This document shows, piece by piece, positions 28,048 through 37,175 of a stretch of DNA of 64,000 nucleotides. The stretch comes from Pseudomonas syringae. GTDB lineage: Bacteria; Pseudomonadota; Gammaproteobacteria; Pseudomonadales; Pseudomonadaceae. The translations under genes and the position numbers were made by a program. The DNA is taken from positions 1,952,501-2,016,500 of the forward strand of contig NZ_CP066265.1 of NCBI RefSeq assembly GCF_023278085.1. Direction: 5' to 3'. Each line of letters opens with the position of its first letter. Position 1 is the stretch's first letter. The notes below the pieces were generated by a model that worked only from the letters and a program-made list of their open reading frames with translations, ran no database searches and was not told where the DNA came from.

Positions 28048-30564
28048 TCAACCCTCGCGCAGCACGGTCAGCGGGCTGACGTTCAGTGCGCGACGAGTGC
28101 CGAACACACCGGCGCCACCGACCAGCAGCGCACCGATCACGGGCAACAGCAGCAGCCAGGGGTGTGGCTGCCACTCCAGTGAAAAGGCGTAGCGGTACAG
28201 TACAAAGCTCACCAGCTCGCAACCCAGTGCCGCCAGTACGCCGCTGGCCGCGCCGAGCAGACCGAACTCGATGCGCCGCGACTTGATGAGCAGCGCTCGC
28301 TCGGCGCCCAGCGCACGCAGCAGCGCGCCTTGCCGGATGCGTTCGTCCAGGGTGGCCTGCAATCCGGAAAACAGCACGGCAATGCCAGCCGCCAGCACGA
28401 ACAGCAGTACGAACTGCACCGCCAGGGTGACCTGATCAAGGATGCTGCGTACCTGCGCCAGCAAGGCTTCCACACCCAGAATGCTGATCGACGGATAGGC
28501 CCGCGACAGTTCGACGATCTGCTTGTCCTGACCGGGCGGCAGATAGAAGCTGGTCAGGTAGGTGGTGGGCAGGTCGGCCAGGGTGCCAGGCTGGAAGATC
28601 ATGAAAAAGTTGGGCTGGAACGTATCCCAGTTCACGGTCCTCAGGCTGGTGACCACGGCTTCGCGAGTCAGGCCGCCGACGATGAAGCTCAGGCGGTCGC
28701 CCAATTTGATGTTCAGGCTCTCGGCCAGCTTGGTCTCGATCGAAACGCCGGGCGTTGCGTCACCCTGACCGGAGGCGGGCAGGTCTTTCCACCAACGGCC
28801 AGCGGTCAATGCATTGCCCTCGGGCAAGTCGGCGGCCCAGGTCAGGCTGAGGTCACGGCGCGTGGCGTTTTCGCCGCGCGAGTCTTTGGTGACAAAGTTG
28901 CTCACCGGTTCGCCATTGATGCTGGTCAAACGTCCCGGCACCACTGGATAGAGCGGGGCGGAGTGAGTAGAGAGCTTGCTCAGGGTCTGGGCGAAATTCT
29001 CCTTGTCGACCGGCAGCACATTGAGCACGAAATAATTCGGTGCATCCTTGGGCAGCTGGTTCTGCCAGGTGTCGAGCAATTCACCCCGCAGCAGCGCGAT
29101 CAAGCCCATCGACAGCAGAATCAAACCAAAGGCCAGCGACTGACCGGCAGCGGCCAGCGGATAACGCAGCAGTTGCCCCAGGCCCAGTCGCCATGGCAGC
29201 GAAGCCCCGGCCAGCAACCGGCGCAGGCTGTTGAGTACCAGCAACAACAGGCTGCCCAATACCAGTGCCGCGACAATGCCGCCGCCCAGCAGGGCAAAGG
29301 TGAGCACCAGATCCAGGCTCAGGCGCCACATGATCAGGCCCAGCGCCAGCAGGGCTGCGCCATACACCAGCCATGAACTGGCGGGGATCGGCAACATGTC
29401 GCGGCGCAGTACGCGCAACGGCGGAACACGGCCCAGTGCGGCCAGTGGCGGCAGGGCAAAACCGGCCAGTGCCACCAGCCCGGTGCCCATGCCTGCCAGC
29501 GCAGGCAACAGGCCGCCGGGCGGCACGGTGGCCGGAAGCAGGTTTTGCAGCAGCGCGAACAACCCGAGTTGTGCGAGCCAGCCCAGCAGCGCGCCGCTGA
29601 GGCTGGCCAGCAGGCCGATGATTGCCAGTTGCAGGCTGAACAGCGCCATCGTCTCACCGCGCGACAGGCCCAGGCACCGCAGAAGGGCGCTGGCATCGAA
29701 GCGCCGGGCAGCAAATCGGGATGCTGAAAGCGCTACGGCCACACCCGCCAGCAGCACGGCCACCAGACTGGCCATGTTCAGATAACGTTCGGCCTTGCCC
29801 AGCGCGCCGCCTATTTGCTGGCTGCCGTCACGGGCGTCCTTGATCTCCTGATGGGGTTCAAGGCCCGGCTCGATGGCTTTGCGGTAGGCGGCCAGCGCTT
29901 CAGGCGGGCCGCTCCACATTTCCCGGTAGGTCACCCGGCTACCAGGCTGAACCACGCCGGTGGCAGCCAGGTCTTGCAGATTGATCATCACCCGAGGCGT
30001 GAGGCTATAGAAGTTGCCTGCCCGGTCCGGCTCATAGGTCAGGATGCGGGTCAGTTTCAAGGTTTTGGAGCCGACATCGATGTCGTCACCCACCTTCAGG
30101 TCGACCGCCGGAAGCAGCCGCGCCTCGACCCAGGCTTCGCCGGATTTCGGGCCGTTGCCAGCCTGCTCGGGCTGGTACAGGTCCGGGGCGCTTTTCAGTT
30201 CGCCGCGCAACGGGTAGACGTCATCCACCGCCTTGATGCTCGACAGCTGGATACCGGCGTCGGTGGCGATCACGCTGGAGAAAACCACGATCTGCGCATG
30301 CTTGAGTTGCAGCCGCTTGCCTTCCTCGACTTGCTCGGCACGCGCCGGGCTGGAGCCTTCGAGAATCAGATCAGCGCCAAGGAACTCGGTCGCCCGCAGC
30401 AGCATCGCACCGTTCAGGCGCGCACCGAAGTAACCAATCGCCGTGCTGGCGGCCACGGCCACCAGCAAGGCGAAGAACAGTACCCGTAACTCGCCGGCGC
30501 GGGCATCGCGCAGCAATTGGCGGCCCGCAAGGCTCAGCAGTCGAGTAAAAGGCAGACGTGCCAT
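28048..30564 (-). CDS. YbbP-like ABC transporter permease (FtsX family)
   Basis: The 838-residue protein has an N-terminal helix, a long periplasmic domain, three clustered helices ending in an FtsX core (about 260-390), a central pair of helices, a second periplasmic domain and a final FtsX core (about 700-838). This duplicated layout is YbbP. It pairs with the ATPase encoded immediately upstream, whose TGA overlaps its ATG (TGATG). MacB/LolC-type transporters of this sort work on periplasmic or outer-leaflet substrates rather than importing solutes. Confidence 0.9.
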   Translation of the reverse strand: MARLPFTRLLSLAGRQLLRDARAGELRVLFFALLVAVAASTAIGYFGARLNGAMLLRATEFLGADLILEGSSPARAEQVEEGKRLQLKHAQIVVFSSVIATDAGIQLSSIKAVDDVYPLRGELKSAPDLYQPEQAGNGPKSGEAWVEARLLPAVDLKVGDDIDVGSKTLKLTRILTYEPDRAGNFYSLTPRVMINLQDLAATGVVQPGSRVTYREMWSGPPEALAAYRKAIEPGLEPHQEIKDARDGSQQIGGALGKAERYLNMASLVAVLLAGVAVALSASRFAARRFDASALLRCLGLSRGETMALFSLQLAIIGLLASLSGALLGWLAQLGLFALLQNLLPATVPPGGLLPALAGMGTGLVALAGFALPPLAALGRVPPLRVLRRDMLPIPASSWLVYGAALLALGLIMWRLSLDLVLTFALLGGGIVAALVLGSLLLLVLNSLRRLLAGASLPWRLGLGQLLRYPLAAAGQSLAFGLILLSMGLIALLRGELLDTWQNQLPKDAPNYFVLNVLPVDKENFAQTLSKLSTHSAPLYPVVPGRLTSINGEPVSNFVTKDSRGENATRRDLSLTWAADLPEGNALTAGRWWKDLPASGQGDATPGVSIETKLAESLNIKLGDRLSFIVGGLTREAVVTSLRTVNWDTFQPNFFMIFQPGTLADLPTTYLTSFYLPPGQDKQIVELSRAYPSISILGVEALLAQVRSILDQVTLAVQFVLLFVLAAGIAVLFSGLQATLDERIRQGALLRALGAERALLIKSRRIEFGLLGAASGVLAALGCELVSFVLYRYAFSLEWQPHPWLLLLPVIGALLVGGAGVFGTRRALNVSPLTVLREG

Positions 30565-31247
30565 CAAGGCTCCAGCGGGGCAACCAGGCGGCCCCCTTCA
30601 AGACGGATCAGACGGCGACAGCGATGCGCCAGACGCTCATCGTGAGTCACCAGCACCAGCGTGGTATTGCGTTCCTTGTTCAGTTCGAACAGCAGGTCGC
30701 TGATGCGCTCACCGGTGTGGCTGTCCAGATTGCCGGTAGGTTCGTCGGCAAACAGCACGTCCGGGTCGGCAGCAAAGGCGCGGGCAATCGCGACTCGCTG
30801 CTGTTCGCCACCGGACAATTGCCGCGGGGTATGGGTCAGGCGCTGGCCCAGCCCGACACGCTCCAGCAGGTGGCGCGCTTTTTCGCGGGCATCCTTGCGG
30901 CCTTCCAGCTCCATCGGCAGCATGACGTTTTCCAGCGCGTTCAGGCTGTCGAGCAACTGGAACGACTGAAACACAAAGCCGACGTGCTCGGCCCGCACTC
31001 TGGCACGCTGGTCTTCGTCCAGCACGCTGAGGTTGCGGCCTGACAGGATCACTGAGCCTGAACTGGGCAGGTCGAGCCCGGCAAGCAGGCCGAGCAGCGT
31101 GGATTTGCCCGAGCCGGAGGCACCGATGATGGCCAGTGTGTCGCCCTTGTTTAGTTCCAGGGAGAGTTCGTGCAGGATAGTCAGGTCACCTTCGGTGCTG
31201 GGGACCACTTTACTGAGGCTTTGGGCACTGAGAATACTTTCACTCAT
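30564..31247 (-). CDS. YbbA-like ABC transporter ATP-binding protein
   Basis: The 227-residue ATPase has Walker [10 protein letters not shown] (about 42-50), the signature [15 protein letters not shown], Walker [13 protein letters not shown] and the H-loop VTHDERL. It belongs to the LolD/MacB subgroup and should energise the FtsX-type permease with which it is translationally coupled. It is divergent from tesA with only 10 bases between the two starts. The same ybbA-ybbP-tesA neighbourhood occurs in E. coli, suggesting a shared envelope lipid role. Confidence 0.93.
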   Translation of the reverse strand: MSESILSAQSLSKVVPSTEGDLTILHELSLELNKGDTLAIIGASGSGKSTLLGLLAGLDLPSSGSVILSGRNLSVLDEDQRARVRAEHVGFVFQSFQLLDSLNALENVMLPMELEGRKDAREKARHLLERVGLGQRLTHTPRQLSGGEQQRVAIARAFAADPDVLFADEPTGNLDSHTGERISDLLFELNKERNTTLVLVTHDERLAHRCRRLIRLEGGRLVAPLEP

Positions 31248-31257
31248 GGAGAATCCG

Positions 31258-31863
31258 ATGCGTGCGTGGTTTTTAAGTGCTGGCCTGGGATTGTTGCTGC
31301 TGTCACAGGGCGCAATGGCGGGCACGGTGTTGATCGTTGGCGATAGTATCAGTGCGGCTTTCGGCCTGGATACCCGCGTGGGGTGGGTTAGTCTGCTGGA
31401 ACAGCGACTCAGGAAGGAGGGATACGACGACAAGGTGGTCAATGCCTCCATCAGTGGCGACACCAGCGCCGGAGGCCAGGCGCGTCTACCTGCGCTGCTT
31501 GCAGAGCATAAGCCTGAGCTGGTTATTCTCGAACTGGGCGGCAACGACGGGCTGCGCGGCCAGCAGCCTGCTCAATTGCAACAAAACCTTTCATCGATGA
31601 TCGACAGCTCAAAGGCCGCCGGCGCGAAGGTGCTGCTGCTGGGAATGCAGATACCGCCCAATTACGGGCCGCGTTATACCAATGCGTTCAAGGAGGTCTA
31701 CAGCCACCTTGCCGAAGAGAAAAAGGTCCCGTTCGTGCCGTTCTTTCTGGAAGGCGTCGGCGGGGTGCCCGAGCTGATGCAGGCTGATGGCCTGCATCCT
31801 GCGGCCGCCGCGCAGGGCAAGTTGCTGGAAAATGTCTGGCCGAGCCTGAAACCGCTGCTTTGA
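31258..31863 (+). CDS. tesA: TesA-like periplasmic esterase/thioesterase (SGNH hydrolase)
   Basis: The 201-residue protein has a signal peptide (LGLLLLSQGAMA) and the four SGNH blocks: GDSISAAFGLD with the nucleophile Ser, SGDTSAGG, GGNDG, and DGLHP with the catalytic Asp and His. It is a multifunctional thioesterase, esterase and lysophospholipase acting in the periplasm. CATGGAGAATCCG before the ATG gives a good site. It is divergent from ybbA, as in other gamma-proteobacteria. Confidence 0.93.
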   Translation: MRAWFLSAGLGLLLLSQGAMAGTVLIVGDSISAAFGLDTRVGWVSLLEQRLRKEGYDDKVVNASISGDTSAGGQARLPALLAEHKPELVILELGGNDGLRGQQPAQLQQNLSSMIDSSKAAGAKVLLLGMQIPPNYGPRYTNAFKEVYSHLAEEKKVPFVPFFLEGVGGVPELMQADGLHPAAAAQGKLLENVWPSLKPLL

Positions 31864-31919
31864 GGCTTTCCAGTACGGGGGCTTTCGGCTAATGTGGCGC
31901 CCCCGATCTGGAGCCCCCC

Positions 31920-32201
31920 ATGCCGCGTCCCGCCTGGTCCCTGTATGCCTATCAAATGCTTGAGCCTCATGAACAGCTGGATCTGTTCGCCTGTCAGGAA
32001 GTGCGGGTGCATCTGATTGCGCGTCAGCTGGAACTGGGTGGCTCCATCGACCGGACCTTATGCGGCACCTTGTTGCCTGCCCAGCCGCAAATGTCCGCGG
32101 TCGAGCTGCAGGCCATGCGCGATGAGCGTCTTTGTCCGCTGTGCAAGGCCATCATGGATGCACAGCGCAGGGGGATGAACCCGATCTGGCCTGAACTCTA
32201 G
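31920..32201 (+). CDS. conserved small protein with a CPLC motif
   Basis: A 93-residue soluble protein containing LCPLCKAIMDAQ near the C-terminus and further cysteines (FACQEV, TLCGTL) that could hold a metal, although the spacing is not a standard zinc ribbon. CTGGAGCCCCCC precedes the ATG. It lies between tesA and the L,D-transpeptidase gene on the same strand. Function is unknown. Confidence 0.68.
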   Translation: MPRPAWSLYAYQMLEPHEQLDLFACQEVRVHLIARQLELGGSIDRTLCGTLLPAQPQMSAVELQAMRDERLCPLCKAIMDAQRRGMNPIWPEL

Positions 32202-32304
32202 CTGTCATCACTGCTTGCCGGCGCGCGGTAGATATCCGATCTCGCGAGTGCAGGTGTACACTCAGTGCTTATCTCTGTCGCCGTTACCCGAAGGATCTTT
32301 CCGG

Positions 32305-33270
32305 ATGTTGTCGCGCATTCCAGCCGTTACCCGCTGTCTGTCACTTGCTGCTTTCTGCGCGGCGAGCTCTGTCCATGCACTGGAGTTTCCGTTGCCGCCA
32401 CCCGGCGAGGACATCGTTGGTGAAGTTCAGGTGATCAAGGCCAGGTATGAAGACACCTTTGCCGATCTGGGCACTAAATACGATCTGGGCTATCTGGAAA
32501 TGATTGCCGCCAACCCGGGCGTGGATCCTTGGTTGCCGGGCGCTGGCAAGGATATCGTGCTGCCGACCCGCTTCATACTGCCGCCGGGTCCGCGTGAGGG
32601 GATTGTCATCAACCTGGCCGAATACCGCATGTATTACTACCCCAAGGGGCAGAATGTGGTGCACACCTACCCTCTGGGTGTCGGTCGTGAAGGCTGGGGC
32701 TCGCCTATCGGCGTGACCAAGGTGACCGCCAAGACGCCCAACCCGACCTGGACGCCGCCTGCATCGATCAAGGCCGAACACGCCGCTGACGGCGATCCGT
32801 TGCCCGACGTCGTGCCCGCCGGCCCGGACAATCCGCTGGGGCCTTTCAAATTCGGCCTGGGCCTGTCTGGCTATCTGATTCACGGCTCGAACAAGAAATT
32901 CGGCATCGGCATGCGCACCAGCCATGGCTGCTTCCGCATGTACAACGACAACGTGCTGGAACTGGCCGACATGGTTCCGGTCGGTACGACAGTGCGTATC
33001 ATCAGCGAACCCTACAAATTCGGCATCAGCGGCGGCAAGGTCTACCTTGAGGCCCACACGCCCGTCGATGATCTGGGCAACCCGTCGGTGGTCGACAAAC
33101 ACACCGCCGTCATCAACGCGCTGCTCAAACGCGACGACCTGGCCAACAACCTGCGCATGAACTGGGACCGGGTACGTGATGTGGTCGCGGCCGAAGATGG
33201 CATGCCGGTGGAGATTGCAGAGCCGGGTAAAGCGCCTGCGAGTGCGGAAGAGCCGGTGATTTTTCAGTAG
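32305..33270 (+). CDS. L,D-transpeptidase (YkuD family), exported
   Basis: The 321-residue protein has a signal peptide (cleavage near SSVHA), a LysM-like wall-binding stretch at about 40-90 (FADLGTKYDLGYLEMIAANP) and a YkuD catalytic domain. The catalytic His is in LIHGSNKKFG and the nucleophile Cys in TSHGCFRMYNDNV. Such enzymes form 3-3 cross-links or attach Braun-type lipoproteins to peptidoglycan. It lies close to oprI, whose product has the C-terminal Lys used for such attachment, so OprI is a reasonable but unproven substrate. AAGGA precedes the ATG at 32305. Confidence 0.92.
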   Translation: MLSRIPAVTRCLSLAAFCAASSVHALEFPLPPPGEDIVGEVQVIKARYEDTFADLGTKYDLGYLEMIAANPGVDPWLPGAGKDIVLPTRFILPPGPREGIVINLAEYRMYYYPKGQNVVHTYPLGVGREGWGSPIGVTKVTAKTPNPTWTPPASIKAEHAADGDPLPDVVPAGPDNPLGPFKFGLGLSGYLIHGSNKKFGIGMRTSHGCFRMYNDNVLELADMVPVGTTVRIISEPYKFGISGGKVYLEAHTPVDDLGNPSVVDKHTAVINALLKRDDLANNLRMNWDRVRDVVAAEDGMPVEIAEPGKAPASAEEPVIFQ

Positions 33271-33730
33271 AGCGTCGTCACTCCGCGTTGGCCTGTACAA
33301 CTATCGTGCGACGCTCCGCGTCGTCATGGGATCTCGTGACGCTCTGCGTCACAAATCCACGCTGCACCGCACTTTCAAGATCTAACGCAGAACGTCCATA
33401 ACTGCATTCCCGTGCTGTAGCGCTCATCGTTATACAAGTCTCGTGGGAGCCGGCTTGTTCGCGAAGAGGCCGGTACAGCCCCCAGAAATAGGGCGTTTGG
33501 ACCAAAGTCTTCGCGAACAAGTTCGCTCCTACGCGCTTCGGTCAGAAGCTTGAAAGCCACGTATTTTGGGCTCTTCAGGACTTGCTCGTGACGCTCTGTG
33601 TCACAAATCCACGCTGCACCGCACATTCAAGATCGGACGCAGAGCGTCCAGACCTGCATTCCCACGCTGGAGCGTGCGGAACGAGAGGCGCTCGGGGGGC
33701 AGTCAGATTTAATGACGTAAAAAACACGCA
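33271..33730. repeat. repeat-rich spacer: two REP families and a duplicated 50-bp block
   Basis: No gene is seen in these 460 bases. Two 50-bp direct repeats (33333-33382 and 33585-33634) differ at only two positions and each includes GACGCTCTGCGTC-type palindromes. Between them are two copies of the other REP type, one at 33440-33480 (GTGGGAGCCGGCTTGTTCGC) and one near 33508-33533. Further GACGC/GCGTC half-sites occur to about 33690. The block lies between the convergent L,D-transpeptidase and oprI genes. Confidence 0.75.
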
Positions 33731-33762
33731 AAAAAAAGCCGACCCGTTGCCGGATCGGCTTT
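33731..33762 (-). terminator. rho-independent terminator of oprI
   Basis: On the minus strand an 11-bp stem, AAAGCCGATCC paired with GGGTCGGCTTT with a six-base loop, is followed by a run of T, starting 20 bases after the oprI stop. The structure is strong, as expected for a very abundant short message. Confidence 0.9.
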
Positions 33763-33781
33763 CAATAACCCCTGAGGATTA

Positions 33782-34033
33782 TTACTTGCGGCTGGCTTTG
33801 TCCAACATGCGCAGAGCGCGCTCGTTGGCTTCGTCAGCAGTTTGCTGAGCTTTTTGAGCAGCAGCCAGAGCTTCGTCAGCCTTGCGATAGGCTTCGTCGG
33901 CACGTGCTTGCGAACGAGCTGCTGCGTCTTCGGTAGCGGTCAGACGAGCTTCGGTTTCTTTGGATACGCTGCTGCAACCGGTAGCCAGGACTGCGGCCAG
34001 AGCCAGAGCAGAGAATTTCAGAACGTTGTTCAT
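33782..34033 (-). CDS. oprI: major outer-membrane lipoprotein OprI
   Basis: The 83-residue protein is the Pseudomonas counterpart of Braun's lipoprotein. It has a lipobox (LATGC, lipidated at Cys20), a continuous heptad-pattern coiled coil ([20 protein letters not shown]) and a C-terminal Lys for covalent linkage to peptidoglycan. Length is exactly that of OprI. The ATG at 34033 follows GAAGGTGAACACG. A strong terminator follows and a clear promoter lies upstream. Confidence 0.97.
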   Translation of the reverse strand: MNNVLKFSALALAAVLATGCSSVSKETEARLTATEDAAARSQARADEAYRKADEALAAAQKAQQTADEANERALRMLDKASRK

Positions 34034-34101
34034 CGTGTTCACCTTCAAGGAATTTTGTTCAAATTAGTCATCTCTCGAAAATGAGAAAACGACCGGCGTA
34101 C

Positions 34102-34129
34102 ATAGTACCCATTGTTTGTAGTAAGTAAA
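34102..34129 (-). promoter_or_regulatory. likely sigma-70 promoter of oprI
   Basis: On the minus strand TTTACT (34129-34124) and TACTAT (34107-34102) are separated by 16 bases, about 70 bases upstream of the oprI start. The leader between them and the start codon is A-rich, typical of a highly expressed short gene. Confidence 0.6.
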
Positions 34130-34505
34130 CGGACCCAGCGCAAGAAGCTGCTAAAATTCCCGGCTTTGAAAGTGTTCCGCGTTACTTCTCAAGCGTTCTG
34201 TACAAAAACTATCCACTTTTACTGGACCCTTGTTCAGTCCAGGCGTTCCGCCCTCTTGCTCGAACGTGTCAATTGACGTCGCTGTGTTCGACGTTCGGTC
34301 GGCAGGAGGACATTTTCATGGGTTTTTATCTTCACTGTGCTTGAGCATCTTCAGCAATGGTGCCTACTATCCCAACGTGCTGTTTGTCGAGATCGGCAAT
34401 GCTCTTTCCGGTGTGATAAACAGATACTGGGTGGCGTAGATGTTCCTTCGCCGGAAAAAGATCGGTAAGGTAGGGGTCAAATTCCAAGACCCGCTAGGAG
34501 TAGCA
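34130..34505. other. spacer with no supported gene
   Basis: Between the oprI promoter and the acetyltransferase gene I see no convincing gene. A short open frame at 34230-34439 lacks a ribosome-binding site and family features. A small hairpin CTGGAC-N9-GTCCAG lies near 34222. The segment presumably carries the promoter of the gene at 34506. Confidence 0.4.
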
Positions 34506-34793
34506 ATGAGCGAGGCGTTGTCCATCCACCATGATGAAGCCGGCCACCATTTTGAAATTATTATCGATGGCCATCGTGCCTACCTGACGTACATGGATCT
34601 CGGCAAGCAGACCCTGGACTTCTACCGAACGTTTGTACCCGACGCCTTGCGGGGGCGTGGAATTGCCGCCGCCCTGACCAAGGAAGCGCTGGATTATGCC
34701 GACACCATGGGCTATTCCGTCATCCCGTCCTGCTCTTATGTCGAGCGCTACATGGAGCTTCATGACTTGCAGTCCCAGGCTGCAAAGCTTTGA
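34506..34793 (+). CDS. GNAT-like N-acetyltransferase (YjdJ type)
   Basis: The 95-residue protein is a minimal GNAT fold: RAYLTYMDL, then FYRTFVPDALRGRGIAAALT, which carries the acetyl-CoA-binding RGRGIA loop, and a closing YADTMGYSVIPSCSYV. This short single-domain type is known as the GCN5-related YjdJ family. The substrate is unknown. AGGAG precedes the ATG at 34506. It converges with the DAHP synthase gene across a shared hairpin. Confidence 0.85.
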   Translation: MSEALSIHHDEAGHHFEIIIDGHRAYLTYMDLGKQTLDFYRTFVPDALRGRGIAAALTKEALDYADTMGYSVIPSCSYVERYMELHDLQSQAAKL

Positions 34794-34840
34794 TTGATCA
34801 GTCTCGACGATTGATCGCTCGATAAAAACCGCCAGCATGA

Positions 34841-34866
34841 AAAACGCCGAGCATATGCTCGGCGTT
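34841..34866. terminator. bidirectional terminator
   Basis: A perfect palindrome (AAAACGCCGAGCAT with ATGCTCGGCGTTTT) lies between two convergent genes, with T or A tracts on both sides. It should end both the acetyltransferase and the DAHP synthase transcripts. Confidence 0.9.
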
Positions 34867-34896
34867 TTCGTTATTGCACGTTGATCAGTCAGGCAA

Positions 34897-35973
34897 CTAT
34901 TTGCGCTTGCGCGCCGGCAGTACATCCTTGAGTTTCGCATGCATGCTGCGCAGGGTTTTTTCCGTGCTTTCCCAATCGATGCAGGCGTCGGTAATCGACA
35001 CCCCGTACTGCAATTCCGACAGGTCCTTCGGAATGGCCTGACAACCCCAGTTCAGATGGCTCTCGACCATCAAGCCGATGATCGATTCGTTGCCTTCCAG
35101 AATCTGGTTGGCGACGTTTTCCATCACCAGCGGTTGCAGGGCCGGGTCCTTGTTGGAGTTGGCGTGGCTGCAATCGACCATGATATTCGGGCGGATGCCG
35201 GACTTGTTCAGGGCCTGCTCGCAAAGGGCAACGCTGACCGAGTCATAGTTGGGCTTGCCATTGCCGCCGCGCAATACCACGTGACCGTAGGCATTGCCTT
35301 TGGTGGTCACGATCGATACGCCGCCTTCCTGATTGATACCCAGGAAACGATGCGGGCTGGAGACCGACTGCAAGGCATTGATCGCAACCGTCAGGCCGCC
35401 ATCGGTGCCATTCTTGAAGCCGACTGCCGAAGACAGACCGGATGCCATCTCGCGGTGGGTCTGGGATTCGGTGGTGCGTGCGCCGATGGCCGACCAGCTG
35501 ATCAGGTCTTGCAGATACTGTGGCGAAATCGGGTCCAGTGCTTCGGTGGCGGTGGGCAGGCCCATTTCCGCCAGGTCCAGCAGCAACTGGCGGCCGATGT
35601 GCAGGCCATCCTGGATCTTGAACGAGTCATCCAGATACGGATCGTTGATCAGGCCTTTCCAGCCAACCGTGGTCCTTGGCTTTTCGAAGTAGACGCGCAT
35701 GACCAGATAAAGGGTGTCGGAGACTTCCGCCGCCAGCGTTTTGAGACGCTCGGCGTATTCCTTGGCTGCCTTGAGATCATGGATCGAGCAAGGGCCGATC
35801 ACAATGAACAGGCGGTGATCGTTGCCATCAAGAATGTTGCGGATCACTTCGCGGCCCTGGCTGACGGTGCGCAGGGCAGCATCGGTCAGCGGGATGTCGC
35901 GCTTGAGCTGATCCGGCGTGATCAGGGTCTCGTTGGAAGCAACGTTGAGGTCATTAATCGGTAAATCAGCCAT
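34897..35973 (-). CDS. 3-deoxy-7-phosphoheptulonate (DAHP) synthase, AroF/AroG type
   Basis: The 358-residue enzyme catalyses the first step of the shikimate pathway, joining phosphoenolpyruvate and erythrose 4-phosphate. Class I motifs are visible: VIGPCSIHD, MRVYFEKPRTTVGWKG, GARTTESQTHRE, GFKNGTDG, VDCSHANS and GVSITDACIDW. The metal ligands (Cys in GPCS, His, Glu, Asp) are in place. Which aromatic amino acid inhibits it cannot be read with certainty. The ATG at 35973 gives usual length; ATGs at 35985 and 36009 are possible. Confidence 0.95.
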   Translation of the reverse strand: MADLPINDLNVASNETLITPDQLKRDIPLTDAALRTVSQGREVIRNILDGNDHRLFIVIGPCSIHDLKAAKEYAERLKTLAAEVSDTLYLVMRVYFEKPRTTVGWKGLINDPYLDDSFKIQDGLHIGRQLLLDLAEMGLPTATEALDPISPQYLQDLISWSAIGARTTESQTHREMASGLSSAVGFKNGTDGGLTVAINALQSVSSPHRFLGINQEGGVSIVTTKGNAYGHVVLRGGNGKPNYDSVSVALCEQALNKSGIRPNIMVDCSHANSNKDPALQPLVMENVANQILEGNESIIGLMVESHLNWGCQAIPKDLSELQYGVSITDACIDWESTEKTLRSMHAKLKDVLPARKRK

Positions 35974-36200
35974 CGTGTTACTCATCAGGTCGCGGGTACT
36001 GGCCGCCAACGGTCCCCCGTGCGGCGGTGCCCAGCAGGTTTGAGCGCAGCGGGGAGCCGAACCTTAGCGCGTTATCGCGCTGTTCGACAATAAGTAAACG
36101 AGCTGTCAGCCGTTGTGCGCATCTGTATTTGCAACACGATGCGCTGCGACGGATAGTGTACGCCGTCCCCTGAAACACACAGACAGCCGAGAGAGACGTT

Positions 36201-37157
36201 ATGAGTGTCCATTCAGAGCAGTCGCGAATCGGCATCATCGGCACCGGAGCCATTGGCGGTTTTTATGGCCTGATGCTGGCGCGAGCCGGTTTCGACGTGC
36301 ATTTCCTGCTACGCAGTGAGTTCGACGCGGTGGTGAGCAACGGATTGCAAGTCAGCAGTGCAGTGCACGGCGATCTGTACCTCAAGCCCGTCAAGGCCTA
36401 TTCTTCAGCCGCCGATATGCCAGCGTGCGACTGGTTGCTGGTGGGCACCAAAAGCACCGGCAATGCGGCGTTGGGACCGATCATCAGACAGGCTGCCGCG
36501 CCGGGCACCAAGGTGCTGCTGTTGCAGAACGGCCTCGCAGTTGAGGATGAGTTGCGCGCGGTGCTGCCCGACAGCCTGCATATCGTGGGCGGGCTGTGTT
36601 TTATCTGTGTCCACCGGGTCGCTCCCGGCAAGGTCGTGCATCAGGCGTTTGGCGCGGTCAGCGTGGGTTACCACAGCGGTCCCGCCGCCGATGACGCTGA
36701 ACGTCTGGCCATTATCGACGCCTGTGCGCAGCTGTTCCGCGCCTCTGAGGTCGAAGCGCACGTGATGGAGAACCTGCAACAGGCGCGTTGGCGCAAGCTG
36801 GTCTGGAACGTGCCGTACAACGGGCTCGCGGCCTTGCTGCAGACGGGCACCCGCGCGTTGATGGCCGATCCGGACAGTCGGGAGCTTATCAACGCCTTGA
36901 TGGATGAGGTGGTGCAGGGTGCCGAAGCCTGCGGCCATGACTTGCCGGCGGGGTTTGCGGAGCAGTTGTTCTCGGTGACCGAGAGCATGCCGGATTACAA
37001 ACCAAGCATGTACCACGATCTGGCTGAGCACCGCCCGCTGGAGCTGGAGGCTATCTACGCCCGGCCTCTGGCGGCAGCGCTTGCGGCAGGTTTCGACATG
37101 GTGCGGGTTCGCACGCTGTATCAGGCGCTGGGGTTTATCGATCGCAGCAGCCGCTGA
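36201..37157 (+). CDS. 2-dehydropantoate 2-reductase-like protein
   Basis: The 318-residue protein has an N-terminal NADP-binding Rossmann motif (IIGTGAIGGFYGLMLARAG) and a C-terminal helical ApbA/PanE domain (ENLQQARWRKLVWNVPYNGL, with the catalytic Lys). It should reduce a 2-oxo acid; ketopantoate in pantothenate synthesis is the family reaction, but Pseudomonas carry several paralogues, so panE itself is not certain. GAGAGACGTT precedes the ATG. The nucleotidase gene follows after 18 bases. Confidence 0.85.
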   Translation: MSVHSEQSRIGIIGTGAIGGFYGLMLARAGFDVHFLLRSEFDAVVSNGLQVSSAVHGDLYLKPVKAYSSAADMPACDWLLVGTKSTGNAALGPIIRQAAAPGTKVLLLQNGLAVEDELRAVLPDSLHIVGGLCFICVHRVAPGKVVHQAFGAVSVGYHSGPAADDAERLAIIDACAQLFRASEVEAHVMENLQQARWRKLVWNVPYNGLAALLQTGTRALMADPDSRELINALMDEVVQGAEACGHDLPAGFAEQLFSVTESMPDYKPSMYHDLAEHRPLELEAIYARPLAAALAAGFDMVRVRTLYQALGFIDRSSR

Positions 37158-37175
37158 ATAGAAGAGGGTGGATTG

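Noticed and set aside
34230..34439. A 69-codon open frame upstream of the acetyltransferase gene
   Set aside because: No ribosome-binding site and no recognisable domain; probably chance.
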